Made by a program: the position numbers and the translations under genes. Below, one piece after another: positions 26,593 through 34,383 of a stretch of 64,000 nt of DNA. Below the pieces are notes generated by a model. That model saw only the letters and a program-made list of their open reading frames with translations. It had not been told where the DNA came from and did no database searches. The stretch spans positions 29,174 through 93,173 of the forward strand of contig SUYX01000004.1 in assembly GCA_015060225.1 (NCBI GenBank), given 5' to 3'. The stretch is from Bacteroidales bacterium (GTDB lineage: Bacteria > Bacteroidota > Bacteroidia > Bacteroidales > UBA932). Every line of letters begins with the position of its first letter. Position 1 is the first letter of the stretch.

Positions 26593-27669
26593 TTACTTGA
26601 TTGTAAGCATCTCTACCGGCTGGTCATGGGTTTTGTCCAATGGTTCCGCATGGTATGCAACACTGTTAAAATCAATGGCCTTCAGGTCTATGCAGCGGAT
26701 ATTGCTGTTGTACATTGTACGGTAGTACAGCATCCTGTTCTGTGTGTCCGAGGCAACGGTAAACTGTGTTGCACTTGGCAAATCTGCAAGAGCCTTTCCC
26801 AACTGCTCCTCACTCCCTGAAGGGATGTCAAAATTGTTGAGGATGTGGAAAGCCTGGGTCACACTTCTTTTGGCTGTTGGCTGCTGCGGTGCAGTAATCT
26901 GGAAAAATGCGGCCCTCACAAACCTTGAAGGTGGTGTGAAGTCGCCAGGTAGCCCCAGCATGCCGCTCCCGTGTCCGAAATTCTTCATCTGCAGCGGTCC
27001 AAAAGGGTGCTGAGCCACTGTCCCCGGCTCAAGATTTATATAATTGTTCAGATTTGTAAGATGCCATTGCAACCCTGGTGAATTGGTGAGAACCCCAAGA
27101 GGATTCTCATAGAAATTCATCTTCTCATCCACAATTTCCAGCACAATCTGTCTTCCCCCAGGTTCTGTAAACCTCCAATGTACAGTAGAAGAGCGGGGGT
27201 CGAGATTCACAACGCGTACATCTGCAAGAGCCTCCTTTACCTGGTCTACAGAAGAGCATTGTGACAAAACATACTCAACCAACTGGAAATCTGCAAGTGT
27301 ATTCTCATTGTGCGCAGGATCATATTTTACATATTTGCCGTAATTTGGAAAATAGAACAGCCCGGCAGAAAGGCCCTTCTCGTTTATCCCTTCCACCATA
27401 TACTCCTTCTGCTCTACAGCCAAACCTACAAATCCGTATTTTGAGGTAAATTTTATACCATTCTGTCCTGTGGGGGTAAGGGACTGCAGATTGCAATTTC
27501 TTGGCACTACAACATAAAGTGAATTCATCACACTCTCTGCCCATTCAATGGTACGGGCAGCAACAGTAGCCCCGTCTGCGCTTTTTAAAGTAATTCCTGT
27601 ACAGGCATACGAAGGCACTTGTGCCGCAATACATATACCTGCTATCAAAGCGGGAAATTTCAATTTCAT
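26593..27669 (-). CDS. choloylglycine hydrolase family protein (bile salt hydrolase/penicillin acylase-like)
   Basis: Ntn-hydrolase of the linear amide C-N hydrolase family, 358 residues. I place the start at 27669 (MKLKFPALIAG): this gives a clean signal peptide ending SYA, and cleavage there exposes Cys23 as the N-terminal nucleophile in CTGITLKSADG. Other family marks are AARTIEWAE with the active-site Arg, and a substrate Asn in LTNSPGLQWHLTNLNNY. Substrates in the family are conjugated bile acids, penicillin V or acyl-homoserine lactones; sequence alone does not separate these. An upstream ATG at 27708 would bury the signal peptide and is less likely. Transcribed alone. Confidence 0.85.
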   Translation of the reverse strand: MKLKFPALIAGICIAAQVPSYACTGITLKSADGATVAARTIEWAESVMNSLYVVVPRNCNLQSLTPTGQNGIKFTSKYGFVGLAVEQKEYMVEGINEKGLSAGLFYFPNYGKYVKYDPAHNENTLADFQLVEYVLSQCSSVDQVKEALADVRVVNLDPRSSTVHWRFTEPGGRQIVLEIVDEKMNFYENPLGVLTNSPGLQWHLTNLNNYINLEPGTVAQHPFGPLQMKNFGHGSGMLGLPGDFTPPSRFVRAAFFQITAPQQPTAKRSVTQAFHILNNFDIPSGSEEQLGKALADLPSATQFTVASDTQNRMLYYRTMYNSNIRCIDLKAIDFNSVAYHAEPLDKTHDQPVEMLTIK

Positions 27670-27785
27670 AACATCTTCTTTTAGTGATTTGTATGAATAA
27701 CAAACCACAAGGAGAAATGTTTTTGCATACTTGTATATAAGATGGATATTATGTATCTTTACATAGTATCCCAGAGCTGTACAAT

Positions 27786-28336
27786 AAAAGCCACCTACGG
27801 ATGGTTTGCAGACGGGAGCAAGTCAAGTGTGCAGGACAACAACGGCAACGGTTACTATTACATAGGTTCTTTGATATACAGCAACTCAAATCTGGAGAGC
27901 ACAGACTTCTCGCAGGGAAGGATTGCATTGAGTGGCAACACACAGACAATCCACTACCACCACAGGGACCATTTGGGCAGTGTAAGGGCCATAACCAACG
28001 GCAGCGGAACAGTTATAGAGCAGAACGACTACTACCCGTTTGGAGGAAGACATACATTTGGGCATAATTACCCCCAAATCTCCACCAACCGTTACAAGTT
28101 CAACGGCAAGGAGGAGCAAACAATTGGCAGCCTCTGTCTTGGTGGAATCGACTTTATATCACGAAGGAACTCATTATGGAAATCTATTGAAAAACCATTC
28201 AGAAAATGGAATTTATAGAGAATCCGGAAAAGAGTTTGAAATAAGTGCTTATGGTGTAGACATAAAGCCTCAATATTATAGAAATCGGGTTGCAATACCA
28301 AAGATTAAACCTCTAACTATTATAAATATATGGTAA
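27786..28336 (+). pseudogene. Rhs core fragment A fused out of frame to a zincin toxin tip
   Basis: Starts abruptly inside an Rhs core (KATYGWFADGSK), runs through the Rhs landmark HYHHRDHLGSVRAITNG and NDYYPFGGRH, and reaches YKFNGKEEQ at about 28110. It then loses the LDYGARMYD...DPDG segment. The toxin tip continues in the +1 frame (about 28120-28336) with LVESTLYHEGTHYG, whose HExxH metalloprotease motif is at 28160-28174, and a likely third ligand in ESGKEFEISAYG. Reading the Rhs frame instead gives a stop at 28216-28218. No start codon, so this is a displaced, frameshifted relic. The tip overlaps the next gene by seven bases. Confidence 0.8.
27787..28004 (+). repeat. Rhs core direct repeat, copy A
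   Basis: 218-base block from AAAGCCACC to ACGGCAG, nearly identical to 31395-31612 and 32950-33167. All three copies have the same length and end at the codons for VRAITNG, after which the downstream sequence differs. Confidence 0.88.
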
Positions 28337-28983
28337 AATTGAATAAATATATATTGATATTACTATTTGTAATATTTGGAATAACCAATGGATTATCTCA
28401 ACGATACCCTTATCAATATTTATACGATTGGACTAACCGTGGAGCCAGTAATAATAATTTATCTATAGAACTGCTATCCGCAGTGATTTCAGATGGTATT
28501 TTTATTTTAGAGATGCAATTTATAAACAAAATTAATAATGAAATACTGTTGATAAAGCCTGATACATCTATGCTGGAAACAGCAAATGTTATTATCCAAA
28601 TTTTTACGGAAAAGAATTCGAACTGGAATTTTAGAATACATATCAATGGGAATACATCCCAATTGGCACATTTTACTATTGATAATAAAGAGGAAATGTT
28701 AGAATTATTGCCAGGAATACCATTGAAATACACCTTATGTATTCCCATAGAGAGGTACTCTAAAATCCCTGATAGGAAATGGAAAGATTATCGTGTGAAA
28801 ATGATTTTGGACTATGAAGAGACTGTAATTTCGTCATTAGAACTTATAAATATATTTCTGGGAGTAATCGAATCAAATATCATTAACATAGATATTAAGA
28901 ATCCGTTCTCATCAGATGATAAGTTTATAAATATCGACACATTAGTGTCCGAAACAAATTGTAAAAACTCTTTGAAAAATTGA
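28330..28983 (+). CDS. exported protein, putative immunity to zincin tip A
   Basis: Unrecognised 217-residue protein with a signal peptide (1-24, ILILLFVIFGITNGLSQ). The mature part is predicted beta-rich and very AT-rich in codon use, unlike the flanking chromosomal genes. It overlaps the end of the HExxH tip by seven bases, the standard place for an immunity gene. A second exported protein in the same place behind the second zincin tip (30655) shares spaced similarity, for example IFILEMQFINKINNEILLI against TFIIYATIMNLTDKKICVI and YRVKMILDYEE against KYLQIAIDYEY. I infer a shared immunity family; the function is untested. Confidence 0.65.
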   Translation: MVKLNKYILILLFVIFGITNGLSQRYPYQYLYDWTNRGASNNNLSIELLSAVISDGIFILEMQFINKINNEILLIKPDTSMLETANVIIQIFTEKNSNWNFRIHINGNTSQLAHFTIDNKEEMLELLPGIPLKYTLCIPIERYSKIPDRKWKDYRVKMILDYEETVISSLELINIFLGVIESNIINIDIKNPFSSDDKFINIDTLVSETNCKNSLKN

Positions 28984-29147
28984 ATATTAGGTAGTTATAG
29001 GGGTTTTTGAGTCAACGGATTTGGATTTATCTTTGCCAGACTAACGTAGAATGGCATATGCTTAAAGGGAAATACGTGTTCTCTCAGCTTTCCAATCATG
29101 AAAGTCTATATTCTTTACGAATCCTCTGACTATCAGTTCAGTAATAA

Positions 29148-29413
29148 TTGCAGAACTCTATCACAACAGATGATATGAGAAGACCAAGGAAAAAGAAACC
29201 AGAAGAGATGACAGAGCTGGAACGTCTCAGATACGAGAATGAGTGTCTGAGAGCAGAGAACGCTCTGTTAAAAAAAGTGAAAGCCTTAGTAGAAGAAAGA
29301 GAAGCCCGTCTCAGAGAGATTGGGCGGAAGCCATCCAAGAACTAAGGCAGGAACATAATCTCGAGATCCTTCTCGAGAAGACAGGGATGGCCAGGACAAC
29401 ATTCAGTAGTTAG
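29148..29413 (+). mobile_element. IS3-family transposase remnant (OrfA end plus OrfB start)
   Basis: 65 codons of an OrfA C-terminus (MRRPRKKKPEEMTELERLRY then NECLRAENALLKKVKALVEE), the leucine-zipper end of IS3/IS150-group OrfA. The OrfB start follows in the -1 frame from 29315: DWAEAIQELRQEHNLEILLE then KTGMARTTFSS and a stop at 29411-29413. This matches the -1 frameshift organisation of IS3 elements. The OrfA start, nearly all of OrfB and the terminal repeats are missing. It joins directly to the tail of a toxin gene. Confidence 0.8.
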
Positions 29414-29501
29414 AACAGGAAGTTCTCATGGTACTCCAACCATTGAAATCCAATTTAAAAATAAAATTAAAAATAATATAAAAATAAGGTATATAAAATG
29501 A
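29412..29501 (+). pseudogene. C-terminal tail of a further Rhs-type toxin
   Basis: A 29-codon open stretch after the IS3 relic reads RTGSSHGTPTIEIQFK and then a lysine/isoleucine-rich end, closing with TGA at 29499-29501. This TGA overlaps the ATG of the next gene (ATGA). Similar ...HGTPHIQ... endings occur on Bacteroidales polymorphic toxins. The frame is open back to 29346, but that part is IS-derived. I read it as the last piece of a toxin whose body was lost when the IS arrived. Confidence 0.5.
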
Positions 29502-29938
29502 AATACGGAATAATGACACCTTTATTGACAAACCCGGAACTGGGAGAATATGAAATAATTGATTGCAATCTCACATATAATCTACCGGGACCGGGCAGTG
29601 AACTTCATATAAAGTATATTTATAAAGATAATACAATAGAATTCATTTTTAAAGATAGCGTATTATCATACAGGATGGCTCCATTATTGCACTTACATAA
29701 ATATATATCAATTTATAATATAGATGATCATATTTCGAAGCAATTCCCTAACAGAATATTTCCATTATACGAAATAACTGGAAAATCTGCTTATTTGGAG
29801 TGGCTTTTGAGTGCAGGGAGTGATGTGATGATGACTGAAAGAGAGATCAATGAAGTTAAGCACTTTATTTTTGCAGATGATGATATTTATATTGAAGTTT
29901 TATCAACAGAAAATCCAATGATAAAGGGGCTGAATTAA
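29498..29938 (+). CDS. hypothetical protein, putative orphan immunity
   Basis: Unrecognised 146-residue soluble acidic protein without signal peptide or membrane helix. Base composition is strongly AT-rich, like the other tips and immunity genes here. Its ATG overlaps the TGA of the toxin tail upstream, so the two were translationally coupled. It would be an immunity protein whose toxin is now destroyed. Unlike the other four putative immunity proteins in this array it is not exported, so its lost toxin probably acted in the cytoplasm. Confidence 0.6.
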   Translation: MKYGIMTPLLTNPELGEYEIIDCNLTYNLPGPGSELHIKYIYKDNTIEFIFKDSVLSYRMAPLLHLHKYISIYNIDDHISKQFPNRIFPLYEITGKSAYLEWLLSAGSDVMMTEREINEVKHFIFADDDIYIEVLSTENPMIKGLN

Positions 29939-29974
29939 GCAAAACACCCTTATGTAGCGGTTGTTTTGACATGA

Positions 29975-30118
29975 ACCCCAAAAGCTAAAAATCACACCTC
30001 GTGGAATTACTCAACGAGGGCAGATTTTTATATCGGGACTATACTCACCCACGGTCAGGGGGGGCAACTGTCGTATAATTTCATTAACTTGCCAAGTGTG
30101 GTGAGCGGTGCTTCTTGA
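29975..30118 (+). pseudogene. Rhs core remnant
   Basis: An open frame without start ends QLSYNFINLPSVVSGAS and a TGA. The phrase SYNFINLPSVV matches the Rhs core phrase TYNILNLPQKV seen intact at 31340 and 32890. It runs out of frame into the LDYGARMY segment of the next tip at about 30110, marking another internal deletion. Confidence 0.5.
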
Positions 30119-30671
30119 CTTGTTGGATTATGGTGCAAGAATGTATAACACAAAGACCGCCCGTTGGCTGGTACAAGATCCTTTGGCGGAGAAATATTAC
30201 TCTGTTAGCGCTTATAACTATTGTGTGAATAATCCTGTGATGTTTGTGGATCCGGATGGAAGGTTTGTTTTAGACGAAAGAACAGAGAAAAAATATCCCG
30301 CACTTGCAGCATATTTAAGAAATATGTTAAATGAATGGGAGAATAATGGTGTTATAAGATTAGATATAAACAATGTAGCTCCTGTTTTAGAAAATGCCAG
30401 AACAAGGGAAGATTATTTAGCGGGTAAATTATTTGTTGAATCGGTTATATACCACGAATCCACGCATTATGGTAATGCATTAATTAATAAAAATAGAAAT
30501 GGAAGCTTTGAAGAATCTGGTAAAGCTTTTGAAATCAGTGTGTATGGAGAAGATGTAAAACATGATAATTATAAGCGTATTTATAATCATACATCAGTAT
30601 TGACTATATTGCCAAAAATAAAAACTACACTAAATTTAAAACCGATTATTACATATGGGCAAAATCCTTAA
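30108..30671 (+). CDS. 5'-truncated Rhs C-terminus with zincin toxin tip (copy 2)
   Basis: 187 residues from a GTG. The first 45 are the end of the Rhs core (LDYGARMYNTKTARWLVQDP then LAEKYYSVSAYNYCVNNPVM), closing with the junction DPDGR. The tip follows: a helical section, then FVESVIYHESTHYG with HESTH (HExxH, 30453-30467) and ESGKAFEISVYGED as probable third-ligand region. Without the Rhs shell it cannot be exported by itself, so it is an orphan tip, but its catalytic motif is intact. Its last 17 bases overlap the next gene. It is clearly related to the tip at 28120-28336. Confidence 0.75.
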   Translation: MLLDLLDYGARMYNTKTARWLVQDPLAEKYYSVSAYNYCVNNPVMFVDPDGRFVLDERTEKKYPALAAYLRNMLNEWENNGVIRLDINNVAPVLENARTREDYLAGKLFVESVIYHESTHYGNALINKNRNGSFEESGKAFEISVYGEDVKHDNYKRIYNHTSVLTILPKIKTTLNLKPIITYGQNP

Positions 30672-31284
30672 CTATTTTACACTCGTTATGCTCTTCATAT
30701 TAGCCAAGAGTATTGGTGCTTCATCACCAGGTAGTAGAAATATTGACTTGAGAGATACGACCCATATTTATAGAATATGGGATACCTATCTTAATGATTC
30801 CACTTACTATTATGAACCGCATAATAATAATATAGATGTTTGTTTATCATTGGATAGTGTTGGATTTAAGAATGATTCAACATTTATAATATATGCTACC
30901 ATTATGAATTTAACTGATAAAAAAATATGTGTGATTAATTTATATCATGACAATTATGATTTTGAGGCACAGATATTAAGAGCAAATTTTATATCCAATA
31001 ACCAAAGAAGAGAATATGTTAAAACGGATAGCGAAGGTCGTTTTAGACTGGCACAGCATGACTCATTTATTGTTAAATCTGAACAAGATATTTCATATAT
31101 TATGCCCTATGATAAATTGCATTTAATATACAAGATTCATGATAAAGAAATAAAAAGCTATGTTAAATCCTCTAAATACTTACAAATCGCTATTGACTAT
31201 GAATATGGAATTTCATCGTTAATCCCATTGAACAATATTGTCTTCAAATACTTGGAATCAAATTATTGCAAACTAGGGAGTTAG
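30655..31284 (+). CDS. exported protein, putative immunity to zincin tip 2
   Basis: 209-residue protein with a signal peptide (1-22, FTLVMLFILAKSIGASS) and an AT-rich coding sequence. Overlaps the HESTH tip gene by 17 bases. The mature part is predicted mostly beta. It shows spaced similarity to the protein behind the first zincin tip (28330), suggesting one immunity family that has diverged along with its toxins. Function inferred from position only. The next Rhs fragment begins within its last codons. Confidence 0.65.
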   Translation: MGKILNYFTLVMLFILAKSIGASSPGSRNIDLRDTTHIYRIWDTYLNDSTYYYEPHNNNIDVCLSLDSVGFKNDSTFIIYATIMNLTDKKICVINLYHDNYDFEAQILRANFISNNQRREYVKTDSEGRFRLAQHDSFIVKSEQDISYIMPYDKLHLIYKIHDKEIKSYVKSSKYLQIAIDYEYGISSLIPLNNIVFKYLESNYCKLGS

Positions 31285-32186
31285 GTATAACATCGTGTTA
31301 TTTCTTCCAAAGCTACTGCTTGTCTGGAGGAAACTTGCAGATAACCTATAATATTCTTAACTTGCCACAGAAAGTGACGCAAGGGGGAGCCACCAAAGCC
31401 ACCTACGGATGGTTTGCGGACGGGAGTAAGTCAAGTGCGCAGGACAACAACAGCAACGGTTACTATTACATAGGTTCTTTGATATGCAGCAACTCAAATC
31501 TGGAGAGCACAGATTTCTCGCAGGGAAGGATTGCATTGAGTGGCAACACACAGACAATCCACTACCACCACAGGGACCATCTGGGAAGTGTAAGGGCCAT
31601 AACCAATGGCAGAATAATTAATAGGATAAAAGATAAAACTCAAGACGCTTTTTATATAGTTGAAAAGGATTCAGAAGGAAATTATCAAAGAGTGTTCAGT
31701 ACAGACGAAAATGGCAATAAAGTGTATGAATCTATTTCATTTGACTATGGAACTATAGAGTCTCAGAGAAATATCATATATTCTCCAGATAATAAAACAA
31801 CTGATTTGATAGATATTTATAAAGTTCGAGGAGATGATAATGGAATGAATTTATTCAGATTTTTTGCAGATAATATGACCAATAGTCCTTCAAAGTTAGA
31901 ATTCAGCCTTGCACAAACTGGCATAAAAGGAAATAAAGGTCTTAATTTTGTAACAACTTCGCATGAGAGTTCGAGGGAAAGTGGAATGGGGCTGCTAATT
32001 AAAGGCCAATTACAAAATGGATATACTATAAGAATGTTAATGCATAGTCATCCCGAGAAGATTGGACCTAGTGGCAAAGATCTTGAATTTTCATCTGTAG
32101 TAACTAAAATGATGCTATATAATAAGTTAGTAGTTCCAGAGTTTATGATATATCATTCAGTTTTAAAAATATTGATAAATTTTTAA
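31266..32186 (+). CDS. Rhs core fragment B with JAB/JAMM-like toxin tip
   Basis: Up to 306 codons. The only possible upstream start is TTG and no ATG precedes the core, so it is 5'-truncated. Rhs core (NLQITYNILNLPQKVTQGGA, GWFADGSK, HYHHRDHLGSVRAITNG) joins directly to the tip at RIINRIKDKTQD, without the usual LDYGARMYD...DPDG segment. The tip resembles the Tox-JAB1 family: MNLFRFFADN, FVTTSHESSRESGMG, then HSHPEKIGPSGKD (32043-32081), i.e. the JAMM-type HxH...SxxD metal motif. JAMM domains are isopeptidases; the target here is unknown. Followed after 10 bases by an exported candidate immunity gene. Confidence 0.72.
   Translation: MQTRELGITSCYFFQSYCLSGGNLQITYNILNLPQKVTQGGATKATYGWFADGSKSSAQDNNSNGYYYIGSLICSNSNLESTDFSQGRIALSGNTQTIHYHHRDHLGSVRAITNGRIINRIKDKTQDAFYIVEKDSEGNYQRVFSTDENGNKVYESISFDYGTIESQRNIIYSPDNKTTDLIDIYKVRGDDNGMNLFRFFADNMTNSPSKLEFSLAQTGIKGNKGLNFVTTSHESSRESGMGLLIKGQLQNGYTIRMLMHSHPEKIGPSGKDLEFSSVVTKMMLYNKLVVPEFMIYHSVLKILINF
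31395..31612 (+). repeat. Rhs core direct repeat, copy B
   Basis: 218-base block nearly identical to copies A and C. Similarity with copy C continues upstream to the NLQITYN codons (about 31345) and downstream to about 31926, through the first part of the JAB tip. Confidence 0.88.
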
Positions 32187-32196
32187 TTGAAAATCA

Positions 32197-32775
32197 ATGA
32201 AAAAAATAATATTGATTATAACTATATTGACAGTAACTGCAATTTGTTCTATTGCTCAAAAGTACTCTGACGTTACAAATATAAAGTATCTGAACGAAGT
32301 AACGTTTGTTAACGACTCTGTTGCCTCTCAACTTGAAGAGATAGTCTTTAAAAAAAATCCCAAGTTTGCAAAAAATGTGGAAAAATATAAATATATCAGT
32401 ATACGTCGTATAAGTTCTGGAGGATATTATGAAAAAAAAGGGAATGATATATACTATGTGAGAGACTCGATAAAGCCTGATTTACAGCAATACACTTTAG
32501 ATATGAGTAATTATAAATATTTAAGTCTCAATCCAGTAGGTTATTTTTATATGAACGGATATTATTTCTTTATTCATGATACATTGCCAAACTTCGTAAA
32601 ACGTTCAGAAGTAAAGAAACGATTCTCTGAAACATTGAAAGTGGATTCTGGATTCCCCATCATTAACGAAGATGATGAACCGCATGTGATAGTACAGTAT
32701 GAGAATTCTTCAATTATAGATGTAGTATATTTTACAGGTGAATATCCACCACCGGATATCAAACTGGAAAACTGA
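32197..32775 (+). CDS. exported protein, putative immunity to JAB-like tip
   Basis: 192 residues with a signal peptide (1-20, IILIITILTVTAICSIAQ). Mature protein has a repeated aromatic pattern (KYKYISIRRI, NYKYLSLNPVGYFYMNGYYF) and an acidic end (INEDDEPHVIV). It is clearly related to the protein at 33565: both have QKY..VT, KYKYIS/NYKYIS, PVGY..(I/M)N, L P.F and DEDD/NEDDEP blocks at matching positions. Each follows a JAB-type tip, which supports a dedicated exported immunity family. Confidence 0.68.
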   Translation: MKKIILIITILTVTAICSIAQKYSDVTNIKYLNEVTFVNDSVASQLEEIVFKKNPKFAKNVEKYKYISIRRISSGGYYEKKGNDIYYVRDSIKPDLQQYTLDMSNYKYLSLNPVGYFYMNGYYFFIHDTLPNFVKRSEVKKRFSETLKVDSGFPIINEDDEPHVIVQYENSSIIDVVYFTGEYPPPDIKLEN

Positions 32776-32781
32776 TCATAA

Positions 32782-33552
32782 GCCGCATACAAACAGTATG
32801 ATACCAGATGCAAACTCCTTACAGAGACAACCAGGATAAACAACGGCGCAGTAGCCACGGTAACATATGCCTCCGACGGCCTGAAAAACTTGCAGATAAC
32901 CTACAATATCCTTAACTTGCCACAGAAAGTGACGCAAGGGGGAGCCACCAAAGCCACCTACGGATGGTTTGCAGACGTGAGCAAGTACAGCACGCTGGAT
33001 AATGCAGGCAACGGATACCACTACATAGGTTCTTTGATATACAGCAACTCAAATCTGGAGAGCACAGATTTTTCGCAGGGAAGGATAACATTGAGCGGAG
33101 GTTCCCAAACAATCCACTACCACCACAAAGACCACTTGGGTAGTGTAAGGGCCATAACCAATGGCAGAATAATTAATAGGATAAAAGATAAAACTCAAGA
33201 CGCTTTTTATATAGTTGAAAAGGATTCAGAAGGAAATTATCAAAGAGTGTTCAGTACAGACGAAAATGGCAATAAAGTGTATGAATCTATTTCATTTGAC
33301 TATGGAACTATAGAGTCTCAGAGAAATATCACATATTCTCCAGATAATAAAACAACTGATTTGATAGATATTTATAAAGTTCGAGGAGATGATAATGGAA
33401 TGAATTTATTCAGATTTTTTGCAGATCATATTACCAATAGTCCTTCAAAGGTAGAATTCAGCCTGGCACAAACTGGCATAAAAGGAAATTACCAATACCT
33501 GAATTTTATATATATTTCACGCCAAGAAGGACTTTTGGCACTTATTAATTAA
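32782..33552 (+). pseudogene. Rhs core fragment C with truncated JAB-like tip
   Basis: Frame open from just after a TAA at 32779, with no usable start: YDTRCKLLTETTRINNGAVA, then NLQITYNILNLPQKV, GWFADVSKYS and HYHHKDHLGSVRAITNG. The tip start RIINRIKDKTQD is almost identical to copy B for about 320 bases. It then diverges at GIKGNYQYLNFIYISRQEGL and stops, losing the HSHP...SxxD metal site. The toxin is therefore dead, although the immunity gene behind it is intact. Confidence 0.78.
32950..33167 (+). repeat. Rhs core direct repeat, copy C
   Basis: Third 218-base copy of the Rhs core block. It differs from A and B by a cluster of substitutions around the codons VSKYSTLDNAG and by ITLSGGSQ for IALSGNTQ. 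Confidence 0.88.
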
Positions 33553-33564
33553 TAATGTAATAAT

Positions 33565-34062
33565 ATGAAGATAATAAGATGTTTTCTATTGCTTTTATTT
33601 TCTTGTATAACAATAGATATGTTATCGCAAAAATACATAACAGTAACATCTAATGTTGATGTTAATATGGTATCTTTTAAAAATAAAGATGTTGAGCAAG
33701 AACTTATAACAAGCATTTTTGATAATGCTCCTGATGATTTTATAAAGGAACTTAAAAATTATAAATATATTTCTTTGAGCCCGAGTCTAAATAACAATAA
33801 TGAGTGGATATGCAGGCTAACCAACCGCATAGACATAAGGAGAAGACCGCCCGTAGGCTATGTTCTTATAAACAAACGTTATTTATTTGTATACGAAAAA
33901 CTTCCTTCTTTTATGAGTTATCTGGAGAACAAACAAAATTTTGTAGAGTCAGATATAATACAATCTTCTGGATGGTGGTCTGTAACAGACGAAGATGATA
34001 CTCCTGGCATAAAGTTCAAGATTATAAATAATTTAATTACTGATATTGAATATTTCTTCTAA
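33565..34062 (+). CDS. exported protein, immunity-like paralogue
   Basis: 165 residues with a signal peptide (1-21, CFLLLLFSCITIDMLSQ). Paralogue of the protein at 32197: shared blocks include QKYITVT, LKNYKYISLSP, PVGYVLINKRYLFVYEKLPSF and DEDDTPG. It keeps an open frame although the JAB tip before it is truncated, the expected state for a retained orphan immunity gene. AT-rich. Function inferred from position and paralogy. Confidence 0.65.
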   Translation: MKIIRCFLLLLFSCITIDMLSQKYITVTSNVDVNMVSFKNKDVEQELITSIFDNAPDDFIKELKNYKYISLSPSLNNNNEWICRLTNRIDIRRRPPVGYVLINKRYLFVYEKLPSFMSYLENKQNFVESDIIQSSGWWSVTDEDDTPGIKFKIINNLITDIEYFF

Positions 34063-34127
34063 ATTTCAATTGATCGTAAAATAATAATTATCCGATTTGA
34101 ATTTACCTCGCAAGGAAATATGGTGGT

Positions 34128-34282
34128 TGTTAAGGGCCATAACCAATGGCAGCCTCAATTTGTTGGATTATGGGGCGAGGATGTATGATACCAAGATTGG
34201 CAGATGGCATGTGACGAATCCGCTGGCAGAAGAAATGTATAATCTTACACCTTTTAGATTCTGCATAAAAGTGAATATATAG
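34128..34282 (+). pseudogene. Rhs core remnant D
   Basis: In-frame LRAITNGSLNLLDYGARMYD followed by TKIGRWHVTNPLAEEMYNLT and FRFC, then a stop. The AITNG end of the core is joined straight to the LDYGARMYD segment, so the NDYYPFGGRH...GKEEQ part has been deleted. No toxin tip follows. This marks the right edge of the Rhs array; the next 100 bases (34283-34383) hold nothing recognisable. Confidence 0.65.
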
Positions 34283-34383
34283 TTACCTGTCGGGATGATG
34301 TTCTTGATTGCATAAGTTATCTGCTGATGTTTGCAGATGGGAAGGCGACAGGTTTCTGTAACAATTCCTGTTAAGAAATGGGG

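Noticed and set aside
27787..33167. Three spaced 218-bp repeats as a possible CRISPR-like or satellite array
   Set aside because: They encode Rhs core in frame, are far too long and are irregularly spaced.
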